From Photorhabdus laumondii subsp. laumondii (GTDB lineage: Bacteria; Pseudomonadota; Gammaproteobacteria; Enterobacterales; Enterobacteriaceae), in assembly GCF_003343245.1 (NCBI RefSeq), contig NZ_CP024901.1, positions 3,534,001 to 3,598,000 on the forward strand: DNA of 64,000 bases. The letters run 5' to 3'. The notes beneath the pieces are model-generated. The model worked only from the letters and a program-made list of their open reading frames with translations, ran no database searches and was not told the origin of the DNA. The translations under genes were made by a program, and so were the position numbers. This document shows, piece after piece, positions 18,370 to 28,225 of this stretch (position 1 is the stretch's first letter; each line of letters begins with the position of its first letter).

Positions 18370-18493
18370 TACCCGTTATCCTTCAAGTTGCCTCTTTGTT
18401 GGCTGCACTCGCTCACCCCGGTCACATAGTTACCTATGCTCCCGGGGATTCACTCCCTTGCCGTCGCGATGCATCTTGAAATCCATAGGGTAT
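18370..18493. repeat. ERIC element, copy 3
   Basis: The copy runs from TACCCGTTATCCTTCAAG to CTTGAAATCCATAGGGTAT, with the core intact, between rcsC and gyrA. It lies between the rcsC start and the gyrA terminator. Confidence 0.9.
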
Positions 18494-18552
18494 CCAGAGT
18501 TTAACGATTAAAAAGGCCCATCTGTTGCATATTTCGATATTAATAAAAATCC

Positions 18553-18583
18553 CTGTAAAAAAACAGGCACCGAAGTACCTGTT
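18553..18583 (-). terminator. Terminator of gyrA
   Basis: On the minus strand AACAGGTAC, a TTCG loop and GTGCCTGTT form a stem ending in TTTTTTT. The UUCG tetraloop makes this a strong rho-independent terminator just after the gyrA stop. Confidence 0.9.
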
Positions 18584-18612
18584 TCTTAAATTAAGTGAAA
18601 AAATATCTTCAC

Positions 18613-21249
18613 TTAAACCGGATCAACTGACTCGCTGCTGTTAGCATCAGGTAAATCGGTGCTATCACTTTTCACCTCTTCCCCTTCTGCTGCCAACCCA
18701 TCTTCATCGTCTTCATCATCTTCGGGCTCAGCAACCCGCTGTAAGCCGACAACTTTCTCATCTTCAGCGGTACGAATAAGTGTTACGCCTTGAGTATTCC
18801 GGCCAACAACGCTGACTTCCGACACCCTTGTACGTACTAATGTGCCAGCATCCGTAATCATCATTATTTGATCGGTTGGTTCAACCTGAATTGCCCCGAT
18901 CACGTTACCATTACGCTCACTGACTTTAATTGAGATAACCCCCTGCGTTGCACGGGATTTGATCGGATATTCGTTTTCAGCGGTGCGTTTGCCATAACCG
19001 TTTTCAGTGACCGTCAGAATTTCTCCTTCTCCACGCGGGATAATCAGAGAAACAACTTTATCTTCACCATTTAGTTTAATACCACGTACACCGGTAGCGG
19101 TACGCCCCATTGAACGAACCGCTTCTTCTGCAAAACGAACAACCTTCCCTTCCGCGGAGAACAACATAACTTCGTTACTACCGTCAGTCAGGTCAACGCC
19201 GATCAGCTCATCACCATCATTAAGATTAACGGCGAGAATGCCCGCACTGCGCGGACGGCTGAAATCTTGCAACGCGGTTTTCTTCACGGTCCCACTGGCG
19301 GTAGCCATAAAGACATATAACCCTTCTTCATATTCACGCACCGGCAGAATCGCCGTAATTCGCTCATTTTGCTCTAACGGCAACAGGTTAACAATCGGAC
19401 GACCACGGGCACCACGGCTAGCCTCCGGTAATTGATAAACCTTCATCCAGTACAAGCGGCCACGGCTGGAGAAGCAGAGGATCGTATCGTGGGTATTGGC
19501 AACCAACAACTTGTCAATAAAATCTTCTTCTTTAATACGCGCTGCGGATTTACCTTTACCACCACGGCGCTGCGCTTCATAGTCAGATAACGGCTGATAT
19601 TTGACATACCCTTGATGTGACAGCGTAACAACAACATCTTCCTGATTAATCAAATCTTCAATATTGATATCAGCCGTATTTTCCGTGATTTCAGTACGGC
19701 GGGCATCGCTGTATTGCGCCTTAATTGCCAACAACTCTTCACGGATCACTTCCATCAAGCGCTCAGGATTTTCCAAAATGAACAGCAATTCGCCGATTAA
19801 TGTCAGCAATTCACGATATTCATCCAGCAGTTTTTCATGCTCCAAACCAGTCAGTTTCTGCAAACGCAGATCCAGAATCGCCTGAGCCTGTTGTTCAGTC
19901 AGATAATATTTACCCTCATGCACGCCATATTGTGATTCCAGCCATTCAGGGCGGGCAGCATCATCGCCGGCACGTTCTAACATGGTGGCAACACTACCTA
20001 ATTCCCACGGCTGAGCAACTAATGCAGCTTTTGCCTCGGCTGGCGTCGATGCAAAACGGATAAGTTCGATAATCGGATCGATATTCGCCAATGCCACAGC
20101 CAATGCTTCAAGAATATGAGCTCGTTCACGGGCTTTACGTAATTCAAAGATAGTACGACGGGTGACTACCTCACGGCGGTGGCATACGAAGGCCGAAATA
20201 ATATCTTTCAGATTCAGCAGCTTCGGCTGCCCTTGATGCAGGGCCACCATGTTGATACCAAAAGAAACCTGGAGTTGAGTCAAAGAATAGAGGTTATTCA
20301 GAACCACTTCTCCCACCGCATCCCGTTTCACTTCAATCACAATCCGCATGCCGTCTTTATCAGATTCGTCACGAAGTGCACTAACCCCTTCGATGCGTTT
20401 TTCTTTCACCAATTCGGCAATTTTTTCAATCAGACGGGCTTTATTGACCTGATAAGGAATCTCGTGCACTAAAATAGTTTCACGACCATTCTTCTCATCC
20501 ACTTCAATTTCCGCACGGGCACGGATATAAATTTTACCGCGACCAGTCCGATAAGCCTCCTGAATACCGCGACGACCATTAATAATCGCAGCAGTAGGGA
20601 AATCCGGGCCAGGAATATACTGCATCAACCCTTCAATGCTGATGTTTTCATCTTCAATATAAGCCAGACAACCATCAATAACTTCGGATAAGTTATGAGG
20701 AGGAATGTTAGTTGCCATACCCACTGCGATACCGGAAGAACCGTTGATCAGCAGGTTTGGTACTTTCGTTGGCATCACTTCCGGGATCTGTTCTGTACCA
20801 TCATAGTTTGGCACAAAATCGACAGTCTCTTTTTCCAGATCCGCTAGCAGCTCATGGGCAACTTTCGCCATACGCACTTCGGTGTAACGCATAGCGGCGG
20901 CTGAGTCACCATCAACTGACCCAAAGTTACCCTGACCATCAACCAACATATAGCGCAGGGAAAATGGCTGAGCCATACGAACAATCGTGTCGTAGACTGC
21001 ACTATCCCCATGTGGGTGGTATTTACCGATGACGTCCCCGACAACACGGGCAGACTTTTTGTAGGGTTTATTCCAATCATTTCCCAGTACACTCATGGCA
21101 TAAAGCACGCGACGGTGTACCGGCTTTAGTCCGTCTCGAACATCTGGTAGTGCGCGCCCAACAATAACAGACATCGCATAATCCAAATACGAGCTTTTCA
21201 GCTCTTCTTCGATATTGACCGGGGTGATTTCTCTGGCAATGTCGCTCAT
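18613..21249 (-). CDS. gyrA: DNA gyrase subunit A
   Basis: The protein has 878 residues, starting [23 protein letters not shown] at 21249 is taken three codons inside the longest frame to match the conserved N-terminus. The quinolone-determining segment reads [11 protein letters not shown], with the serine and aspartate at positions 83 and 87 unchanged, so there is no sign of quinolone resistance here. The active-site tyrosine is in [11 protein letters not shown], and the GyrA box QRRGGKGKS is present before the C-terminal beta-pinwheel. The tail is acidic ([11 protein letters not shown]). With GyrB it introduces negative supercoils. ubiG is divergent. Confidence 0.98.
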   Translation of the reverse strand: MSDIAREITPVNIEEELKSSYLDYAMSVIVGRALPDVRDGLKPVHRRVLYAMSVLGNDWNKPYKKSARVVGDVIGKYHPHGDSAVYDTIVRMAQPFSLRYMLVDGQGNFGSVDGDSAAAMRYTEVRMAKVAHELLADLEKETVDFVPNYDGTEQIPEVMPTKVPNLLINGSSGIAVGMATNIPPHNLSEVIDGCLAYIEDENISIEGLMQYIPGPDFPTAAIINGRRGIQEAYRTGRGKIYIRARAEIEVDEKNGRETILVHEIPYQVNKARLIEKIAELVKEKRIEGVSALRDESDKDGMRIVIEVKRDAVGEVVLNNLYSLTQLQVSFGINMVALHQGQPKLLNLKDIISAFVCHRREVVTRRTIFELRKARERAHILEALAVALANIDPIIELIRFASTPAEAKAALVAQPWELGSVATMLERAGDDAARPEWLESQYGVHEGKYYLTEQQAQAILDLRLQKLTGLEHEKLLDEYRELLTLIGELLFILENPERLMEVIREELLAIKAQYSDARRTEITENTADINIEDLINQEDVVVTLSHQGYVKYQPLSDYEAQRRGGKGKSAARIKEEDFIDKLLVANTHDTILCFSSRGRLYWMKVYQLPEASRGARGRPIVNLLPLEQNERITAILPVREYEEGLYVFMATASGTVKKTALQDFSRPRSAGILAVNLNDGDELIGVDLTDGSNEVMLFSAEGKVVRFAEEAVRSMGRTATGVRGIKLNGEDKVVSLIIPRGEGEILTVTENGYGKRTAENEYPIKSRATQGVISIKVSERNGNVIGAIQVEPTDQIMMITDAGTLVRTRVSEVSVVGRNTQGVTLIRTAEDEKVVGLQRVAEPEDDEDDEDGLAAEGEEVKSDSTDLPDANSSESVDPV

Positions 21250-21362
21250 GGAGCCCACTATTCCTCATACATTCCGAATTCAAAGGTTTAGAACTATACC
21301 ACAACCCAACAGTTTTATAAAAATCAGATACGGGTATTTAAAAATTAAGCCGTGTATACTAT

Positions 21363-21406
21363 TTCAAAACTGATTCAAAACTGATTCAAAACTGACTCAG
21401 AACTGA
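21363..21406. repeat. Four 11-bp tandem repeats between gyrA and ubiG
   Basis: The unit TTCAAAACTGA occurs three times without change (21363-21395) and a fourth time as CTCAGAACTGA (21396-21406). The 11-bp period places each unit on the same DNA face. The repeats lie in the gyrA-ubiG divergent promoter region. Confidence 0.8.
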
Positions 21407-21471
21407 ATGAACCTTGGCAGAACTGAGTGAATCCGCCTGTTTAAAGAAAGTTTAAGGAGCAATAACCACTG

Positions 21472-22194
21472 ATGAACATCAAAACCCCTTCCACCCCAAA
21501 CAATGTTGATCAACAGGAAATAGAAAAATTTGAAGCGATCGCTTCTCGCTGGTGGGATTTGGAAGGTGAATTTCAGCCACTGCACCGGATTAACCCACTA
21601 CGCCTGAATTATATTTTGCAGCGTTCTGGCGGTATTTTCGGTAAAAAAGTGTTGGATGTAGGCTGTGGTGGCGGTATTTTGTCAGAAAGTATGGCCCGTG
21701 AAGGGGCTGATGTGACCGGGCTGGATATGGGTACGGAACCACTTCAGGTTGCCAGACTGCACGCCCTTGAAACAGGTATCCCCGTGACCTATGTACAGGA
21801 AACAGTAGAAAGCCACGCCGAAAAATATCCACAAGCTTATGATATCGTCACCTGTATGGAAATGCTGGAACATGTCCCAGATCCACAATCGGTCGTTCAC
21901 GCTTGTGCTCAGTTGGTGAAACCCGGCGGACACGTCTTTTTCTCTACCATTAACCGCAACAAAAAAGCCTGGCTTATGGCGGTAATCGGCGCGGAATACA
22001 TCCTAAAAATGGTACCGAAGGGAACCCATGATGCGAAGAAATTTATCCGGCCATCAGAGTTGATAGGCTGGATTGACAGAACATCCTTGCGGGAAAAGCA
22101 TATTATCGGCCTACATTATAACCCGCTAACGGATAAATTTAGCCTTGGTCACAATGTAGACGTCAATTATATGTTACACAGTCAGTATGTCTGA
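21472..22194 (+). CDS. ubiG: Ubiquinone biosynthesis O-methyltransferase UbiG
   Basis: This 240-residue protein has the UbiG start phrase [22 protein letters not shown] motif [26 protein letters not shown], and the membrane-associating region [16 protein letters not shown]. It performs both O-methylation steps of ubiquinone synthesis with S-adenosylmethionine. AAGGAG lies about 12 bases before the ATG, slightly far. It is divergent from gyrA and upstream of nrdA, the same neighbourhood as in E. coli. Confidence 0.97.
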   Translation: MNIKTPSTPNNVDQQEIEKFEAIASRWWDLEGEFQPLHRINPLRLNYILQRSGGIFGKKVLDVGCGGGILSESMAREGADVTGLDMGTEPLQVARLHALETGIPVTYVQETVESHAEKYPQAYDIVTCMEMLEHVPDPQSVVHACAQLVKPGGHVFFSTINRNKKAWLMAVIGAEYILKMVPKGTHDAKKFIRPSELIGWIDRTSLREKHIIGLHYNPLTDKFSLGHNVDVNYMLHSQYV

Positions 22195-22337
22195 CATATT
22201 CATCTGACAGACTAATAAAGCGGCAAATAAATCACATTTTCAGGAATTTTTTTACTCATTTTTGCCGGTGTTTTTGTCAGAGCAACCGCTAGTAATGATG
22301 CAGGCTTCCGGCTTTTTAATAAATTTTAGTCCTCAAG

Positions 22338-22346
22338 TTATCCACA
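22338..22346 (+). promoter_or_regulatory. DnaA box upstream of nrdA
   Basis: TTATCCACA is an exact match to the strong DnaA box. In E. coli, DnaA regulates the nrdAB promoter, and the same arrangement is likely here. Confidence 0.7.
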
Positions 22347-22384
22347 AGAATCCGTATTTTTGTACACTTGATAAAAGCTGCTTT

Positions 22385-22432
22385 TAACATTATCTTGTTG
22401 TCATTATTTAGTGTACCCCCTACATATTGTGT
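22385..22432 (+). promoter_or_regulatory. Putative tandem NrdR boxes upstream of nrdA
   Basis: Two 16-bp sites, 22385-22400 (TAACATTATCTTGTTG) and 22417-22432 (CCCCTACATATTGTGT), match the NrdR consensus ACACWATATATWGTGT at about 11 and 12 positions. Their starts are 32 bp apart, about three helical turns, the spacing known for NrdR pairs. The pattern match is moderate, and the spacing is the stronger argument. Confidence 0.5.
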
Positions 22433-22562
22433 TCCTTAACATTCCATTACCACTACTCTCTCGTTGGTTTTTCCGCCACTGAGGGGGTTATGTTTTGGTC
22501 TAAGTCAAAGACACAAAGCAGGTGGGAGTGAATCTGAAAGTAAATGTAAGGTATGCCTGTCC

Positions 22563-24854
22563 ATGAACCATAGTCTGCTAGTAACAAAGCGTGATGGCCA
22601 CAAAGAACGAATTGACCTTGATAAAATCCACCGGGTTGTTAACTGGGCAGCCGATGGACTGAAAAATGTCTCGGTATCACAAGTAGAACTGCGTTCCCAA
22701 ATCCAATTTTACGATGGCATCAAAACCTCAGATATTCATGAGACGATGATCAAAGCTTCCGCTGATCTTATCTCCGGTGATGCACCTGACTATCAGTATC
22801 TGGCCGCCCGCTTGGCAATTTTCAACCTGCGTAAAAAAGCTTACGGTCAATTCGAGCCACCCTCGCTCTATGACCATGTATCCCGTATGGTGAAAATGGG
22901 CAAATATGACAAGCACTTGCTTGCAGACTACTCGAAAGAAGAATTCGAGCAAATGAACGAGTTTATTGACCATTGGCGTGATATGAACTTTTCTTACGCG
23001 GCGGTCAAACAGCTTGAAGGTAAATACCTGGTTCAGAATCGCGTTACCGGTGAAATTTATGAAAGTGCCCAATTCCTCTATATTCTGGTCGCAGCTTGCC
23101 TGTTCTCCGGTTATCCGAAAGAGACACGTCTGGACTATATTCGCCGTTTTTACGATGCGGCTTCCACATTTAAGATCTCTCTGCCGACCCCGATCATGGC
23201 AGGTGTACGCACCCCGACGCGTCAATTTAGCTCATGCGTATTGATTGAATGTGATGATAGCCTGGATTCCATTAATGCGACTTCCAGCGCGATTGTAAAA
23301 TATGTTTCTCAACGTGCGGGTATTGGTATCAATGCAGGCCGCATTCGTGCGCTGGGAAGCCCAATCCGTAATGGTGAAGCCTTCCATACCGGCTGTATTC
23401 CTTTTTATAAGCATTTCCAGACCGCGGTCAAATCCTGCTCTCAGGGGGGCGTTCGTGGTGGTGCCGCTACCCTGTTCTATCCATTATGGCATCTGGAAGT
23501 TGAAAGCCTGCTGGTACTAAAAAACAACCGTGGCGTTGAAGGAAACCGTGTTCGTCACATGGACTATGGCGTACAACTTAACAAACTGATGTACGAACGC
23601 CTGATCAAAGGTGAAGAGATTACCCTGTTCAGCCCATCCGACGTTCCAGGGCTATATGAGGCATTCTTTGCCGATCAGGATGAATTTGAGCGCTTGTACA
23701 CCAAATATGAGCAGGACAGCAATATCCGTCAGCAACGTCTGAAAGCGGTTGATCTCTTCTCCCTGATGATGCAAGAGCGTGCTTCTACCGGCCGTATCTA
23801 TATTCAGAACGTAGATCACTGCAACACCCACAGCCCATTTGATCCTTTAGTCGCCCCGGTGCGCCAATCAAATCTGTGTCTGGAAATTGCACTGCCAACC
23901 AAGCCATTGAATGATATCAATGATAAAAATGGTGAAATCGCGCTGTGTACCTTATCCGCATTCAATCTGGGGGCAATTGAAAATCTTGATGAGCTGGAAG
24001 AACTGGCTACTCTGGCAGTCCGTGCCCTTGATGCCCTGCTCGATTATCAGGACTACCCTATCCTTGCCGCCAAACAAGGGGCAATGGGTCGCCGTACATT
24101 AGGCATTGGTGTCATCAACTATGCTTACTATCTGGCGAAACACGGTGTACGTTACTCCGATGGCAGCGCTAACAACCTGACCCACAAAACATTTGAAGCT
24201 ATCCAGTATTACCTGTTGAAAGCCTCTAATGAACTGGCGAAAGAACAAGGCGCTTGCCCGTGGTTTAAAGAAACCACCTATTCTAAAGGTATCCTCCCTA
24301 TCGATACCTATAAAAAAGCGCTGGACACATTGACCAATGAACCGCTGCACTATGACTGGGAAGCATTGCGCAACGAGATCAAACAATATGGTCTGCGCAA
24401 TTCAACATTATCTTCTTTGATGCCGTCAGAGACCTCTTCCCAGATCTCTAACGCCACCAACGGCATTGAACCGCCTCGTGGTTATGTCAGCATCAAAGCA
24501 TCAAAAGATGGCATTTTACGCCAGGTTGTACCGGAATATGAGCGTCTGAAAGGTGCTTATGAACTCTTATGGCAAATGCCTGGTAATGATGGCTATTTGC
24601 AGTTGGTTGGTATCATGCAGAAATTTATCGATCAATCGATCTCTGCCAATACCAACTACGATCCGACACATTTCCCAAGTGGAAAAGTGCCGATGAATCA
24701 GCTACTGAAAGATTTATTGCTCGCTTACAAATATGGTGTGAAGACGTTGTATTACCACAATACCCGTGATGGTGCGGAAGACATTCAGGATGACCTGGAA
24801 GAAGTCGTGGAATCTGCTGATTCCGATTGTGAAGGCGGCGCGTGTAAGATTTAA
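22563..24854 (+). CDS. nrdA: Ribonucleoside-diphosphate reductase class Ia, alpha subunit
   Basis: The protein has 763 residues, starting MNHSLLVTKRDGHKERIDL. ATG at 22563 gives the conserved N-terminus; the frame extends upstream without homology. The ATP-cone is N-terminal. Active-site cysteines are in RQFSSCVLIEC, RQSNLCLEIALP and GEIALCTLSAFN, and the C-terminal shuttle pair is in CEGGACKI. It reduces ribonucleoside diphosphates to deoxy forms using the radical from NrdB. It is the first gene of nrdA-nrdB-yfaE, with NrdR and DnaA sites upstream. Confidence 0.98.
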   Translation: MNHSLLVTKRDGHKERIDLDKIHRVVNWAADGLKNVSVSQVELRSQIQFYDGIKTSDIHETMIKASADLISGDAPDYQYLAARLAIFNLRKKAYGQFEPPSLYDHVSRMVKMGKYDKHLLADYSKEEFEQMNEFIDHWRDMNFSYAAVKQLEGKYLVQNRVTGEIYESAQFLYILVAACLFSGYPKETRLDYIRRFYDAASTFKISLPTPIMAGVRTPTRQFSSCVLIECDDSLDSINATSSAIVKYVSQRAGIGINAGRIRALGSPIRNGEAFHTGCIPFYKHFQTAVKSCSQGGVRGGAATLFYPLWHLEVESLLVLKNNRGVEGNRVRHMDYGVQLNKLMYERLIKGEEITLFSPSDVPGLYEAFFADQDEFERLYTKYEQDSNIRQQRLKAVDLFSLMMQERASTGRIYIQNVDHCNTHSPFDPLVAPVRQSNLCLEIALPTKPLNDINDKNGEIALCTLSAFNLGAIENLDELEELATLAVRALDALLDYQDYPILAAKQGAMGRRTLGIGVINYAYYLAKHGVRYSDGSANNLTHKTFEAIQYYLLKASNELAKEQGACPWFKETTYSKGILPIDTYKKALDTLTNEPLHYDWEALRNEIKQYGLRNSTLSSLMPSETSSQISNATNGIEPPRGYVSIKASKDGILRQVVPEYERLKGAYELLWQMPGNDGYLQLVGIMQKFIDQSISANTNYDPTHFPSGKVPMNQLLKDLLLAYKYGVKTLYYHNTRDGAEDIQDDLEEVVESADSDCEGGACKI

Positions 24855-24866
24855 TTTGAGGAAGTT

Positions 24867-25997
24867 ATGGCCTATACCACTTTTTCACAAGTCAAAAACG
24901 ATCAGTTACAGGAACCCATGTTTTTTGGTCAGCCAGTAAATGTAGCCCGTTATGACCAACAAAAGTATCCGATTTTCGAGAAATTGATCGAAAAACAGCT
25001 CTCTTTCTTCTGGCGCCCGGAAGAAGTTGACGTGTCTCGCGACCGCATTGACTACAATGCGCTGCCTGACCATGAAAAGCATATTTTTATCAGTAACTTA
25101 AAATATCAAACGCTGCTGGACTCTATTCAGGGCCGCAGCCCGAACGTGGCTTTTCTGCCCTTGATCTCCATCCCTGAGCTGGAAACCTGGGTTGAAACTT
25201 GGTCTTTTTCTGAAACGATTCATTCACGTTCTTACACTCACATCATTCGGAATATCGTTAATGATCCGGCGGTTGTGTTTGATGATATTGTCACCAATGA
25301 AGAGATTCTGAAACGGGCAAAAGACATTTCCGCTTATTACGATGATCTGATTGAGATGACCAATCATTATCAGCTATTTGGTGAAGGCACACATCAGATT
25401 GCCGGTAAAACCATCACGGCTAGCCTGCGTGGACTGAAAAAGCAACTGTACCTGTGCCTGATGAGCGTTAACGCGCTGGAAGCGATCCGCTTTTACGTCA
25501 GTTTTGCCTGTTCATTTGCCTTTGCTGAACGCGAATTGATGGAAGGTAATGCAAAAATCATCAAATTGATCGCCCGTGACGAAGCACTACATCTGACCGG
25601 CACACAACATATGCTGAATCTGCTGCGCTCTGGTCAAGACGATCCAGAAATGGCAGAAATCGCCAAAGAGTGTGAACAACAGTGCTACGACCTGTTTGTT
25701 CAGGCGGCGGAACAAGAAAAAGAGTGGGCAGATTACCTGTTCAGCGAAGGCTCGATGATTGGCTTGAACAAAGATATTCTGTGCCAATATGTTGAGTACA
25801 TTACTAACATCCGTATGCAAGCTGTCGGGTTGAAACTGCCATTTGAAACGCGTTCTAACCCGATTCCGTGGATTAACGCCTGGCTGGTGTCTGATAACGT
25901 TCAAGTCGCGCCGCAAGAAGTTGAAGTCAGTTCCTATCTGGTTGGTCAGATTGATGCTGAAGTTAACCCTGACGACCTGAGTGATTTTGAACTCTGA
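24867..25997 (+). CDS. nrdB: Ribonucleoside-diphosphate reductase class Ia, beta subunit
   Basis: This 376-residue protein starts [20 protein letters not shown] after GAGGAAG. The di-iron ligands and radical tyrosine are visible in [40 protein letters not shown] and the following LHLTGTQHM. It houses the tyrosyl radical that starts catalysis in NrdA. The spacing from nrdA is 12 bases, and its stop overlaps the yfaE start. Confidence 0.98.
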   Translation: MAYTTFSQVKNDQLQEPMFFGQPVNVARYDQQKYPIFEKLIEKQLSFFWRPEEVDVSRDRIDYNALPDHEKHIFISNLKYQTLLDSIQGRSPNVAFLPLISIPELETWVETWSFSETIHSRSYTHIIRNIVNDPAVVFDDIVTNEEILKRAKDISAYYDDLIEMTNHYQLFGEGTHQIAGKTITASLRGLKKQLYLCLMSVNALEAIRFYVSFACSFAFAERELMEGNAKIIKLIARDEALHLTGTQHMLNLLRSGQDDPEMAEIAKECEQQCYDLFVQAAEQEKEWADYLFSEGSMIGLNKDILCQYVEYITNIRMQAVGLKLPFETRSNPIPWINAWLVSDNVQVAPQEVEVSSYLVGQIDAEVNPDDLSDFEL

Positions 25998-26263
25998 TGA
26001 CAAGCTATAAAGTAACCCTGCATGGTATGCAGGGTTATCATATCTACAGCTCTCCCGAACTGCATAACAGTCTGCTAGAGGCATTGGAACAAGGTAGAGT
26101 TCAAGCTGAATACCAATGCCGCGAAGGTTATTGCGGTTCCTGTCGTGTCAAATTGATAAAAGGCAAAGTCGGCTATCGACGCAAACCTCTGGCTTTTGTT
26201 AATGAAGGCGAAATTTTACCCTGCTGCTGTCATCCGCTTAGTGATATTGAGATTGAGCTTTAG
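25997..26263 (+). CDS. yfaE: 2Fe-2S ferredoxin YfaE (NrdB cofactor maintenance)
   Basis: This 88-residue plant-type ferredoxin has iron-sulfur ligands C41, C46 and C49 in QCREGYCGSCRV and a fourth within the CCC at 76-78. YfaE reduces and helps rebuild the di-iron cofactor of NrdB. Its ATG overlaps the nrdB stop (TGATG), so the two are coupled. Length and context match E. coli. Confidence 0.95.
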   Translation: MTSYKVTLHGMQGYHIYSSPELHNSLLEALEQGRVQAEYQCREGYCGSCRVKLIKGKVGYRRKPLAFVNEGEILPCCCHPLSDIEIEL

Positions 26264-26384
26264 TATTTATTTTAAAAACTAACACTCAATAATGAATACG
26301 AATATCCACACCTTGATCGCATGGACAAAGAATCCCCAAATTTATAAGGGCTTTTAATTTATTAACAACAGGTTATATAGTAAT

Positions 26385-26765
26385 TTAGATGGAATGGAAC
26401 TCCTCAACCCTACGCTCAAGCTCTGTAAGAAATGACGTTTTTGCTAATTCGTGAGCCTTCGGGCTCATAATACTTATCACCTGAAAACTCTTACTATCCA
26501 TCCAATGCTGCACATACACTAAATAATTATCCGAACATCGATCAATCTGTGGCTTATATTTTTCCCACGGTATTTCATCTGGCATTCTAATATGCAATTT
26601 ATAGATATTTGAATCTAAGGTTCTGCTATTATGTTCCCATTGACCATCCCGGCCAAATACAGAAGGTAATAACGCCGTCCTTTTCCAATGCTCTAACAAC
26701 TTTGCATAAACTATTGCAACATCATGAAACTCAACATCTTTATGAACAGTAACACTGACTCCCAT
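26385..26765 (-). CDS. YafO-family mRNA interferase toxin
   Basis: This 126-residue protein shows LLPSVFGRDGQWEHN, KLHIRMPD, NYLVYVQHW, then FQVISIMSPKAHELAK. These line up in order with E. coli YafO (LPDIFGRD, VAHIHL, LVYCQG, LLIAILKPEPHKLAR), a ribosome-dependent mRNA-cleaving toxin. It is the second gene of a two-gene operon: its ATG overlaps the stop of the upstream gene (TAATG), typical of a toxin coupled to an antitoxin. The partner is not YafN-like, so the pairing is unusual. The catalytic residues of YafO are not settled enough to judge activity from sequence. Confidence 0.7.
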   Translation of the reverse strand: MGVSVTVHKDVEFHDVAIVYAKLLEHWKRTALLPSVFGRDGQWEHNSRTLDSNIYKLHIRMPDEIPWEKYKPQIDRCSDNYLVYVQHWMDSKSFQVISIMSPKAHELAKTSFLTELERRVEEFHSI

Positions 26766-27385
26766 TATAAAAATTCCGGCTCTGACAGACCAAGGTTTTT
26801 ATGTTCTGCTAATATCATCAATTTAACTTCTCTAGAAGTAGGTAAATTATCAGGATGATACGTCTTTGTCGGAGGCAGGCTTTGTTCAATAGCCGAAAGA
26901 ATATCACACGCAGTATATTCAGAGTTCGCTATTGCTCGACCAAACTTTACAATATTCACCCGAAATATTTCTCGCTCAGACGGATCTGGAAAATTCTTAC
27001 TCAGATTATCAGGTGACAGAACGATACGTACTGCTTCTTTTATCCTCATGCAATATTCAATGTTGTCATTGGCCAATTTTCTTATACGTACTGAATTTGA
27101 AAACAATCCACCACTCCCCTTAGCAATACGATGAGCGATAGCTTCAGATAACGACTTTCGTGTGTACTCATTCAGACTTTGCAAGTAAGCAGTTGCTTCT
27201 GACAAAGGCAGAAAAACTTGTTCATCTTTCAGGTTAAATGTCAATGTAGATATCAAACCTGCTGATTTTTGTATTTCAACAACCGTCATCGGTAGAACGG
27301 TACTTTTAGCCGGAACAGGAGCCAGAGACGCCAATAACGCCGCTGTCATCGCTGGGAGAGCCATTGTTTTCACTTGCCTCTTCAT
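26765..27385 (-). CDS. Unrecognised protein coupled to the YafO-family toxin, possible antitoxin
   Basis: The protein has 206 residues from ATG at 27383-27385, preceded by GGTGGTAAGG. A longer frame would start inside an ERIC element and is rejected. The N-terminus MKRQVKTMALPAMTAALLAS is basic then hydrophobic, looking like a signal peptide or membrane anchor, followed by a mainly helical soluble region with LNEYTRKSLSEAIAHRIAKG and ending LAEHKNLGLSEPEFL. I recognise no family, and it is twice the size of YafN. Gene order and the overlapping stop/start point to antitoxin function, but this is inference. Confidence 0.5.
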   Translation of the reverse strand: MKRQVKTMALPAMTAALLASLAPVPAKSTVLPMTVVEIQKSAGLISTLTFNLKDEQVFLPLSEATAYLQSLNEYTRKSLSEAIAHRIAKGSGGLFSNSVRIRKLANDNIEYCMRIKEAVRIVLSPDNLSKNFPDPSEREIFRVNIVKFGRAIANSEYTACDILSAIEQSLPPTKTYHPDNLPTSREVKLMILAEHKNLGLSEPEFL

Positions 27386-27410
27386 ATCCTTACCACCTTC
27401 AATGTTGATA

Positions 27411-27536
27411 TATACCCTATTGATTTCAAGATGCATCGCGGCGGCAAGGGAGTGAATCCCCGGGAGCATAGATAACTATGTGACCGGGGTGAGCAAGTGC
27501 AGCCAACAAAGAAGCAACTTGAAAGATGACGGGTAT
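27411..27536. repeat. ERIC element, copy 4 (inverted)
   Basis: The element is in the opposite orientation to copies 1-3, from TATACCCTATTGATTTCAAG to GAAAGATGACGGGTATA. It fills almost the whole gap between the two toxin-antitoxin modules, 8 bases after the FitB-like stop codon and 25 bases before the next start. Confidence 0.9.
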
Positions 27537-27544
27537 AGTTGTTA

Positions 27545-27964
27545 TTAGCCCTTCCAAGGGTTGATAACAGTAAGCCCGGCAGCTTCAAAAGGTGATATGT
27601 CGCGGGTTGCAACAATCAGCCCATTCGCCGCTGCAATAGCCGCAATATACCCGTCAGCCTTCCCAATGGCTTTCCCCTCGCTCTTCGCTCGCGCCATGAT
27701 CTCGGCATAAGCTTCCGAAGCGGCCGCATCGAATGGCAAGATACGACCGGTAAATAAAGGAACAACACTCCGCTCTAGGTTTCTATGCAGGGTATCTTTG
27801 CGCTTACCATTGGACAGCGCTGCAACCCCAAAGCGAAGCTCAGCCAAGCTGATCGCTGCCAAGTAAAGCGTCTCGACATTCTGTTCATCTATCCAGGCAA
27901 CCACAGCGGGGTGGCCGCTGAGCCGCAGTGGCTCGGAAACCACGTTCGTATCTAGCAGTATCAT
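27545..27964 (-). CDS. PIN-domain toxin, FitB/VapC family
   Basis: This 139-residue protein starts MILLDTNVVSEPLRLSGHPA. The four PIN acidic residues are visible as D5, E42 (SLAELRFG), D104 (GKADGYIAA) and D122 (ATRDISPF). Such proteins are Mg-dependent RNases. The ILLDTNVVSE start and IAAIAAANGLIVATRDISPF near the end resemble FitB of Neisseria and plasmid StbB. It overlaps its antitoxin gene by four bases. Codon use is clearly richer in G+C than the flanking AT-rich genes, suggesting recent transfer. Confidence 0.88.
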   Translation of the reverse strand: MILLDTNVVSEPLRLSGHPAVVAWIDEQNVETLYLAAISLAELRFGVAALSNGKRKDTLHRNLERSVVPLFTGRILPFDAAASEAYAEIMARAKSEGKAIGKADGYIAAIAAANGLIVATRDISPFEAAGLTVINPWKG

Positions 27965-28200
27965 TCAAAACTCATCGGCTCAGCAGGTGTCTTATCACGC
28001 TCGATCTCAAGATCGACGCCCTCCGCCTCGCGGCCGATTTTTGCCAGCAAGGAACCCAGCTTGATGCGCCCCTCCGGTTGTACGGCGTTTTCCAGAATAA
28101 ACCGGATTTCGGCCTCAGCACTACGGCCATGTGTGGCTGCGCGTACCCGCAAGGCACGATGCACTTCGTCCGGTACATTTCTGACAGTAATGGATGGCAT
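27961..28200 (-). CDS. Ribbon-helix-helix antitoxin, FitA family
   Basis: This 79-residue protein starts MPSITVRNVPDEVHRALRVR, the beta strand and helix of an Arc-type DNA-binding domain, with AATHGRSAEAEIRFILENAV completing it. The C-terminal half should wrap the PIN toxin. GAGG is found ten bases before the ATG. It likely represses its own promoter through the palindrome at 28226-28252. Confidence 0.88.
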   Translation of the reverse strand: MPSITVRNVPDEVHRALRVRAATHGRSAEAEIRFILENAVQPEGRIKLGSLLAKIGREAEGVDLEIERDKTPAEPMSFE

Positions 28201-28225
28201 AGATTCATTTCCTCATTTAGCATGC

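Noticed and set aside
27386..27469. N-terminal extension of the YafO partner starting MLPGIHSLAAAMHLEI
   Set aside because: These codons lie inside the ERIC element and its border; the same peptide would be encoded by other ERIC copies. The ATG at 27385 with its own ribosome site is preferred.
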